Shown here piece after piece: positions 7,756 through 13,265 of a DNA stretch of 13,265 bases. A model generated the notes under the pieces. The model was not told the origin of the DNA. It saw only the letters and a list, made by a program, of their open reading frames with translations, and ran no database searches. Numbering within the stretch: position 1 is the stretch's first letter; each line of letters opens with the position of its first letter. A program made the translations under genes and the position numbers. The stretch lies in assembly GCA_013362835.1 (NCBI GenBank), contig JABFVJ010000371.1, positions 1 through 13,265 on the forward strand, given 5' to 3'. The stretch comes from Nonomuraea sp. Lineage in GTDB: Bacteria; Actinomycetota; Actinomycetes; Streptosporangiales; Streptosporangiaceae.

Positions 7756-10334
7756 TGAGAGCTATCCGCCGGTTTACCGTCCGCACCGTCCTGCCCGCGG
7801 AGTTGGCCGCCCTGGGCGAGCTCGTGCACAATCTCCGCTGGTCCTGGCATCCGGAGACGATGGACCTCTTCGCCGAGGTCGACGCGGCCCTATGGGAACA
7901 GGTCGGCCACGATCCCGTGGCCCTGCTCGGCGCCGTGACGCCCGCCAGGCTGACCGAGCTGGCCGCCGACCGGCGCTTCCTGCGCCGGCTCGCCGACGCC
8001 GCCGACGACCTGCGCGAATACATGACCTCCCCACGCTGGTACCAGACACTGCCCGACGTCGCCCGCGCCGTCGCCTACTTCTCTCCCGAGTACGGCATAG
8101 CCGCCGCGATGCCCCAATACTCGGGCGGTCTCGGCATCCTCGCCGGAGACCACCTCAAGGCCGCAAGCGACCTCGGCGTGCCGATCCTCGCGGTCGGCCT
8201 GCTCTATCGCCACGGCTACTTCACCCAGTCGCTCTCGCCCGAGGGCTGGCAGCTGGAGCACTACCCGGCGCTCGACGCCGGCGGCCTGCCCCTCAGCCTG
8301 CTCAAGGACGGCGACGAGCCCGTCAAGATCCGCCTCGGGCTGCCCGAGGGCCGCGTCCTGCACGCCCAGGTGTGGGTGGCGCAGGTGGGCCGGGTGCCGC
8401 TGCTGCTGCTCGACTCCGACGTGGCCGACAACGACGCCGCCGCCCGCGACGTCACCGACCGCCTCTACGGCGGCGGCACCGACCACCGGCTGATGCAGGA
8501 GCTCCTGCTCGGCGTCGGCGGCGTACGCGCGATCAGGGCCTACTGCCGCATCACCGGCCACGCCGAGCCCGAGGTCTTCCACACCAACGAGGGCCACGCG
8601 GGCTTCCTCGGCCTGGAGCGCATCCGCGAGCTGACCGAGTCGCGCATGTCGTTCGACGAGGCGCTGGAGGCCGTACGCGCGGGCACGGTGTTCACCACGC
8701 ACACGCCGGTGCCCGCGGGCATCGACCGGTTCCCCCGCGACCTGATCGAGCGCCACTTCGGCGGCGAGGCCGCCTGGCCGACCGTGCCCGTCGAGCGCAT
8801 CCTGGCGCTCGGCGCCGAGGCCGAGCCGGGCCGGTTCAACATGGCCGTCATGGGCATGCGCCTGGCCCAGCGCGTCAACGGGGTCTCCAAGCTCCACGGC
8901 CAGGTCAGCCGCGAGATGTTCAAGGACCTCTGGCCGGGCTTCGACCTCGACGAGGTGCCGATCGGCTCGATCACCAACGGCGTGCACGCGCCCACCTGGG
9001 TCGGGCGCGAGTTCATGGAGCTGGCCAACCGCGAGCTGCCGTCGCTGATCGAGCGCGCCCGCGGCTGGGAGGGCATCCAGAAGATCTCCGACGGCGACAT
9101 CTGGGAGATCCGCGGCAAGCTGCGCAGGCAGCTGGTCGAGGGCGCCAGGGAGCGGCTGCGCAGGTCGTGGCGCGAGCGTGGCGCCTCGGTCGCCGAGCTG
9201 GGCTGGATCGACGACGCGCTCGACCCCGAGGTGCTGACGATCGGCTTCGCCCGGCGGGTGCCGTCGTACAAGCGGCTCACGCTCATGCTGCGCGACCCCA
9301 AGCGGCTGACGAAGCTGCTGCTCGACCCGGACAAGCCGGTGCAGATCGTGATCGCGGGCAAGGCGCATCCGGCCGACGAGGGCGGCAAGAAGCTGATCCA
9401 GCAGATCGTCAAGTTCGCCGACCAGCACAACGTGCGTCACCGGATCGTCTTCCTGCCCGACTACGACATGACCCTCGGCCAGCTCATGGTCCAGGGCTGC
9501 GACGTGTGGCTGAACAACCCGCTGCGCCCGCTGGAGGCGTCCGGCACCTCGGGCATGAAGTCGGCGCTCAACGGCGGGCTCAACCTGTCGATCCGCGACG
9601 GCTGGTGGGACGAGTGGTACGACGGCACCAACGGCTGGGCGATCCCGACCGCCGACGGCGTGAGCGACCCCGACCGGCGCGACGCGCTGGAGGCCGGCGC
9701 CCTGTACGACCTGATCGAGCACGAGGTCTCCGACCGCTTCTACGACCGTCCGGCCGACGGGCTGCCGCGCCGCTGGATGGAGATGGTCAAGCACACGCTG
9801 GCCTCTCTCGGGCCCAAGGTGCTGGCCGGGCGCATGCTGCGCGACTACGTCGTCGACCTCTACACCCCGGCCGTCCAGTCGGCCCGCGCGCTGTCGGCCG
9901 ACTCCTACGCCCCGGCCAGGGCGTTCGCGGCCTGGCGGGTCCGGGTCACCCGGGCCTGGCCCGGCGTACGGGTCGAGCACGTCGAGGCGTCGGGCGTGGG
10001 CGACACCCCTGAGGTGGGCGCCTCGGTCGAGCTGCGCGCCACGATCGCGCTCGGCGACCTGGAGCCCGGCGACGTGCTGGTCGAGGCCGCCTACGGCAAG
10101 GTCGGGCCGCACGACGAGCTGGTGCACCCGCGTTACGCGAAGCTGACCCTCGACTCGGTGGAGGACGACGGCCGCGCCCACTACACGGGCCGGGTGCCGC
10201 TCGACCGTACGGGGGCTTTCGGGTATACCGTCCGGGTTGTCCCGTATCACCCGTTCGCCGCGACTCCGGCGGAGTTGGGGTTGATCGCGGTTCCCGAGGA
10301 GCCCGTGGGGATGACGAACGGCACCTTGCGGTGA
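7755..10334 (+). CDS. glgP: Alpha-glucan (glycogen) phosphorylase
   Basis: The product is 859 residues, close to the length of mycobacterial GlgP. It phosphorolyses alpha-1,4-glucan to glucose 1-phosphate with PLP, in the cytoplasm. The N-terminal DUF3417-type domain (about 1-120) opens RAIRRFTVR and contains NLRWSWHPET and PALLWEQ-like DAALWEQVGHDPVALLG. The phosphorylase barrel follows: NYSGGLGILAGDH-type motif at 121-133 (QYSGGLGILAGDH), HTNEGHAG (276-283), TTHTPVPAGIDRF (314-326), FARRVPSYKR (498-507) and EASGTSGMKSALNG (594-607), whose K602 is the PLP-binding lysine. A C-terminal beta domain closes the protein. The GTG at 7755 is chosen because the N-terminus then matches the family start. 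This is the short (TIGR02094-like) branch, not the E. coli MalP/GlgP type. It diverges from glgE, placing glucan breakdown opposite synthesis. Confidence 0.96.
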   Translation: MRAIRRFTVRTVLPAELAALGELVHNLRWSWHPETMDLFAEVDAALWEQVGHDPVALLGAVTPARLTELAADRRFLRRLADAADDLREYMTSPRWYQTLPDVARAVAYFSPEYGIAAAMPQYSGGLGILAGDHLKAASDLGVPILAVGLLYRHGYFTQSLSPEGWQLEHYPALDAGGLPLSLLKDGDEPVKIRLGLPEGRVLHAQVWVAQVGRVPLLLLDSDVADNDAAARDVTDRLYGGGTDHRLMQELLLGVGGVRAIRAYCRITGHAEPEVFHTNEGHAGFLGLERIRELTESRMSFDEALEAVRAGTVFTTHTPVPAGIDRFPRDLIERHFGGEAAWPTVPVERILALGAEAEPGRFNMAVMGMRLAQRVNGVSKLHGQVSREMFKDLWPGFDLDEVPIGSITNGVHAPTWVGREFMELANRELPSLIERARGWEGIQKISDGDIWEIRGKLRRQLVEGARERLRRSWRERGASVAELGWIDDALDPEVLTIGFARRVPSYKRLTLMLRDPKRLTKLLLDPDKPVQIVIAGKAHPADEGGKKLIQQIVKFADQHNVRHRIVFLPDYDMTLGQLMVQGCDVWLNNPLRPLEASGTSGMKSALNGGLNLSIRDGWWDEWYDGTNGWAIPTADGVSDPDRRDALEAGALYDLIEHEVSDRFYDRPADGLPRRWMEMVKHTLASLGPKVLAGRMLRDYVVDLYTPAVQSARALSADSYAPARAFAAWRVRVTRAWPGVRVEHVEASGVGDTPEVGASVELRATIALGDLEPGDVLVEAAYGKVGPHDELVHPRYAKLTLDSVEDDGRAHYTGRVPLDRTGAFGYTVRVVPYHPFAATPAELGLIAVPEEPVGMTNGTLR

Positions 10335-10360
10335 TCTGAGGGCATTCGCCGAGCCGAGCT

Positions 10361-10389
10361 CGCCGATCCGGCGTGCATAATCAGGACCG
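10361..10389 (+). promoter_or_regulatory. Promoter of the RpiR-type gene with small palindrome and probable leaderless start
   Basis: CATAAT (10376-10381) is a good -10 match, and its last T is 7 nt before the GTG at 10389, so transcription should begin at or beside the start codon. An AGGA at 10383-10386 is only 2 nt from the GTG, too close for a normal Shine-Dalgarno. The inverted repeat CGCCG-ATC-CGGCG (10361-10373) abuts the -10 box, a plausible autoregulatory operator, or part of the glgP 3' end structure. No convincing -35 hexamer is visible. Confidence 0.5.
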
Positions 10390-11285
10390 TGGACGACAGC
10401 GGGAACGGCCTGCGGGCCGACAATCTGGTGGCCACGGTCCGCGGTGTGCTGCCGTCCCTGACGCCTGCCGCCCGGACCGTCGCCCGCCTCATCCTGGAAG
10501 ACCCGGCGACCGTGGCGCGCAGCACCATCACGGAGCTCTCGGCCGCCTCGGGCACCAGCGAGGCCACGATCGTACGCACCGCGCGGCTGCTCGGCTTCCC
10601 CGGCTATCCGCAGCTCAGGCTGGCCCTGGCCGCGGCGGCGGCGCAGACCGACCGGCTGGTGCCCGGCGACCTCGCCCCCGACGACCCGCTGTCGGAGGTG
10701 ATCCAGAAGGTGGCGCGGGCCGAGTCCGACGCCATCAACGACACGGTCGCCCAGCTCACCTCCGAGCGCCTCGGCCTGGTCGTCGACGCCATCGCCGGCG
10801 CGAGGCGCGTCGACGCCTACGGGGTGAGCGCGTCGGGGCTGGTCGCCGAGGACGTCGCCCAGAAGCTGATGCGCATCGGCCTGTCCAGCCACGCCTTCCA
10901 GGACGCCCACCTGGCCCTCACCAGCGCCGTCCTGCTGCGGAAGGGCGACGTGGCGATCGGCATCAGCACCTCGGGCGAGACCCCCGACGTGATCGAGCCG
11001 CTGCGGCGGGCGGGCGAGGCCGGCGCGACCACGGTGGCCATCACCAACAACCCGCGCTCGTCGATCGCGGAGCTGGCCGAACACGTGCTGATCTCGGCCG
11101 GGCGCGAGACGGAGTTCCGTCCCGGCGCCCTGGCCAGCAGGATCAGCCAGCTCCTCGTCGTCGACTGCGTGTTCGTCGGCGTCGCCCAGCGCACGTTCGA
11201 CTCCTCTCAGGAGGCGCTCGCGAGCACCAGGCGCGCCGTCAACGAGTTCACCCGGAGAACGTCACCTGCACGTCGTCAGCCTTGA
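10389..11285 (+). CDS. MurR/RpiR-family transcriptional regulator (HTH + SIS)
   Basis: The product is 298 residues, a standard RpiR length. The N-terminal RpiR helix-turn-helix (about 10-85) contains LTPAARTVARLILEDP and the recognition segment ITELSAASGTSEATIVRTAR, followed by LLGFPGYPQLRLAL. The C-terminal SIS domain (about 125-265), a phosphosugar-binding fold, shows ARRVDAYGVSASG, the sugar-phosphate loop GISTSGETPD (191-200) and VAITNNPRSSIA. Members sense sugar phosphates and control genes for their metabolism. It lies 54 bp downstream of glgP on the same strand, and converges on a peptidoglycan amidase gene. Its ligand could be a glucose, maltose or amino-sugar phosphate; none can be chosen from the sequence. 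Its last 38 bp overlap the amidase gene tail to tail. Confidence 0.93.
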   Translation: MDDSGNGLRADNLVATVRGVLPSLTPAARTVARLILEDPATVARSTITELSAASGTSEATIVRTARLLGFPGYPQLRLALAAAAAQTDRLVPGDLAPDDPLSEVIQKVARAESDAINDTVAQLTSERLGLVVDAIAGARRVDAYGVSASGLVAEDVAQKLMRIGLSSHAFQDAHLALTSAVLLRKGDVAIGISTSGETPDVIEPLRRAGEAGATTVAITNNPRSSIAELAEHVLISAGRETEFRPGALASRISQLLVVDCVFVGVAQRTFDSSQEALASTRRAVNEFTRRTSPARRQP

Positions 11286-13158
11286 CGTACATCACGCGGT
11301 GCCCGAACTGGATCTCCAGGTACTTCGTGTTGCCCCTGACCACCTTGTGGTCGGCCAGGTCGAACGTGACCGCCCGGTAGTACTCGGCGGCGGCCGGCCC
11401 GGCCAGCGTGTACTTCTCGCCCGCCGAGAACGTGTACTGCAACGGCGTCACCGCCTGGTACGGGATCCCCTCCGGGTACGCCTCCTGCTCCGGGTACGCC
11501 CTGCCGTACACCGGGACGGTCGCGAGGCCCGGCTTGGGGGTGACGACGAGTCCCATCGACGGGACCGCGGTCGGGGCGCTCGCCGGGTTGTGGAACCACG
11601 CCTTCTGGCCGAGGTACCAGATCGCCGTCCAGTCGCCCTGGCGTTCGGCGACCGCGAAGCGCTGGCCGGTGCTGGCCCTCGCGCTGTGGTCGTAGACGCT
11701 GTAGAGCGAGCCGCCGGTCGGGTGCTTGCCGATGTCCTTGATCAGCGGGGCGTCCTCGCGCGGCTCGGTGCGCAGCCACACGGTTCCGGCGCTGAGCGGC
11801 GGGCAGTCGGCGTCCGGGTTCTTGCGGTCGCAGCCGTAGAAGTAGGGCTTGTTGGTGGCGAAGTCCGGCTTGATCATGACCGAGCCGGACCGCGGGCCGC
11901 CGAACTGGTGCAGCGGCGCGCCCATGAGCTGGAAGTAGTGCGCCCAGTCCCAGAACGGGCCCGGGTCCTCGTGCATGCCGCGCACGGTGCTCGGGATCGT
12001 GCCGGGGACGTTGTCGTGGCCCAGGATGTGGGCGCGGTCGAGCGGCACGCCGTGCCTCATGGCCAGGTAGCGGACGAGGCGGGCCGACGAGCGGTACATC
12101 GCCTCGGTGTACCAGGTGCTGCCCTCGGCCAGGAATCCTTCGTGCTCGATGCCGATGGACTTGGCGTTGATGTACCAGTTGCCGGCCTGCCAGCCGACGT
12201 CCTTGGTCTTGATGTGCTGGGCGATGTGGCCGTCACTGGAGCGGACGGAGTAGTGCCAGCTCGCGCCGTAGTTGGGGTCCTGGTTGAGCTTGATCGACGG
12301 GAGGAAATATCCCTCCATGTCGTGAATGATGATGTAGTCGACCTTCTGGCTGAACGGGCGGTTCGCCAGGTCGTAGTGGCCGTAGTCGTCCGGCGGGAGC
12401 TCCTGGTAGGCCGAGGGGATCCACTCGCAGGAGATCGAGGCCGGGCACTCGACGCCGTCGCGGCGCGCGGGCCGCAGGCCGAGCTTCTCCAGCCACTTCT
12501 CGATCTTCTCCAGGCCCGGGACCTTCGGCAGGCTGACCTTCTGCCCGTCGTCCGTGGTGCGCTCGGCGCCTTCCTGGATGGTGGTGAAGACCTCGTCGGC
12601 GAAGAACTTGGCCGCGTCGGCCTCCTCCGCGCCCGAGTATTTGGCGACGGCTCCGTACCATTCGCCGGGGTTGTCGCTCAGGGGCGCGCCCAGGCTCTTC
12701 TGGTAGTCGGCGAGCAGCGCCGCGCCGCCGCGGATGTTGGCCGCGGCGTCGGCGCGCAGCCGCTCGTGGCTCTCGCCGGTGAGCTCCGCGGCCTTCTCCA
12801 TCGTACGGAGCGAGGCCGGGATGTCCGTCGGCCCGGCGACCGGGGTGGGGGCGAGCGGCCGGGTCTCGTCGCCGCGGGCGTCCTCCTCACCCTCGCCGTG
12901 GTGGTTGGAACCGGTGTACGCGGCGGCGTCCGTGAGGTGCATGGGCCCGAACCCGGCGTCACTGGACGGCTGCCCGGCATGGGAGTCCCACCGGGACTCC
13001 AGGTAGGAGACCCCGAGCAGCACGCTCTCGGGGACCTTGAACTCTTCGGCGGCGGCCTTGAAGGCCTGCTGCCGGCCGGCGGGCTCGTCGGCGTGGGCCG
13101 CCGGCATCTGGGTTAAGGGCAACAAGGCGACAACGGCGATCGCCAGCGCTCTGCGCAT
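11248..13158 (-). CDS. Secreted N-acetylmuramoyl-L-alanine amidase with N-terminal lytic-transglycosylase-like domain
   Basis: The product is 636 residues. A Sec signal peptide (1-23: MRRA, hydrophobic core, then AHA before DEP) sends it outside. Residues about 28-175 resemble an SLT-type transglycosylase: YLESRWDSHAGQPSSDAGFG (52-71, E54 as candidate catalytic Glu) and EWYGAVAKYSG (166-176), interrupted by a His/acidic-rich loop at about 84-110. An Amidase_2 domain (about 272-410) follows: H279 (IIIHDMEG), H381 (LGHDNVPG) and D398 (EDPGPFWDW) are likely zinc ligands and E338 (SIGIEHEG) the active-site Glu, by analogy with AmiD. Residues about 455-525 (TVWLRTEPREDAP to QKAWFHNP) look like an SH3-like wall-binding module, and the rest is uncharacterised beta-rich sequence. 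It cleaves the glycan-stem peptide amide bond; a second, glycan-cleaving activity is only inferred. The ATG at 13158 has an excellent AAGGAG (13165-13170), 6 nt away. Confidence 0.92.
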   Translation of the reverse strand: MRRALAIAVVALLPLTQMPAAHADEPAGRQQAFKAAAEEFKVPESVLLGVSYLESRWDSHAGQPSSDAGFGPMHLTDAAAYTGSNHHGEGEEDARGDETRPLAPTPVAGPTDIPASLRTMEKAAELTGESHERLRADAAANIRGGAALLADYQKSLGAPLSDNPGEWYGAVAKYSGAEEADAAKFFADEVFTTIQEGAERTTDDGQKVSLPKVPGLEKIEKWLEKLGLRPARRDGVECPASISCEWIPSAYQELPPDDYGHYDLANRPFSQKVDYIIIHDMEGYFLPSIKLNQDPNYGASWHYSVRSSDGHIAQHIKTKDVGWQAGNWYINAKSIGIEHEGFLAEGSTWYTEAMYRSSARLVRYLAMRHGVPLDRAHILGHDNVPGTIPSTVRGMHEDPGPFWDWAHYFQLMGAPLHQFGGPRSGSVMIKPDFATNKPYFYGCDRKNPDADCPPLSAGTVWLRTEPREDAPLIKDIGKHPTGGSLYSVYDHSARASTGQRFAVAERQGDWTAIWYLGQKAWFHNPASAPTAVPSMGLVVTPKPGLATVPVYGRAYPEQEAYPEGIPYQAVTPLQYTFSAGEKYTLAGPAAAEYYRAVTFDLADHKVVRGNTKYLEIQFGHRVMYVKADDVQVTFSG

Positions 13159-13170
13159 GAACCGCTCCTT

Positions 13171-13265
13171 GGCTGGGGGGCGTGGTGCAGGATCAGCGTC
13201 TCAACATTTTCCTTCGCTGGCGAGAACTTTGCGAAGATATTTTTCAGCCCTTAACACCCGGGCAG
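13171..13265 (-). promoter_or_regulatory. A/T-rich leader of the amidase gene with overlapping inverted repeats
   Basis: The upstream region is markedly richer in A/T than the rest of the window. CTTCGC (13212-13217) and GCGAAG (13231-13236) form a perfect 6-bp inverted repeat with a 13-bp centre. Within it TCGC-TG-GCGA (13214-13223) makes a competing small hairpin that uses the same GCGA arm. I cannot fix a -35/-10 pair, and the region continues past the window edge. It may hold an operator or a structured 5' leader. Confidence 0.4.

Noticed and set aside
7890..11084. A 1064-codon open frame on the minus strand opposite glgP and the RpiR gene
   Set aside because: It lies antisense to two genes with clear family motifs, crosses their boundary, and has the Arg/Gly/Val/His-rich composition of a GC-bias shadow frame. 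No domain is recognisable.
13159..13265. c-di-AMP (ydaO-type) riboswitch before the wall hydrolase
   Set aside because: Considered because such riboswitches precede hydrolase genes in actinomycetes, but the conserved 3' elements are not recognisable in the 107 bases available.

Overview
The window is strongly G+C-rich, almost gap-free and dense with GC3-biased genes. It has GTG starts and families typical of Actinomycetota: a SARP/AfsR regulator, the GlgE maltosyltransferase pathway and a DUF3417-type glucan phosphorylase. The protein style suggests Streptosporangiales (Nonomuraea-like), but that placement is an inference from recognition, not a computed result. I see no mobile element, CRISPR array, tRNA or rRNA.

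Layout. (1) 1-2186 is an accessory block: the N-terminal part of a SARP/AfsR-type regulator (minus strand, cut by the window edge), diverging from an imine-reductase-like NADPH oxidoreductase (plus). Between them lie three AACC-containing repeats at exact 11-bp spacing, the geometry used by SARP regulators. A small VOC/glyoxalase-fold gene (minus) converges on the oxidoreductase. (2) 2255-7461 is a minus-strand operon in the order glgE-treS-mak, the cytoplasmic GlgE pathway. TreS interconverts trehalose and maltose, maltokinase makes maltose 1-phosphate, and GlgE adds maltosyl units to alpha-1,4-glucan. The branching enzyme gene glgB, commonly next to these genes, is absent here. The treS start codon sits in the centre of a perfect 16-bp palindrome that also contains its Shine-Dalgarno. 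(3) 7462-7754 is a divergent regulatory region with 10-bp tandem G-rich repeats. (4) 7755-10334 is glgP (plus), which degrades glucan to glucose 1-phosphate, so synthesis and breakdown are transcribed divergently from one region. (5) 10389-11285 is a MurR/RpiR-family sugar-phosphate-sensing regulator. (6) 11248-13158 is a secreted peptidoglycan amidase (minus) with an N-terminal lytic-transglycosylase-like domain; its 3' end overlaps that of the RpiR gene by 38 bp.

The core is a known storage-glucan/trehalose module. The less ordinary material is in the control regions (SARP repeats, start-site palindrome in treS, tandem repeats before glgP, apparently leaderless starts of glgP and the RpiR gene), a repeat-encoded Gly/Asn linker in GlgE, and the two-domain wall hydrolase. 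I found no convincing wholly new system.
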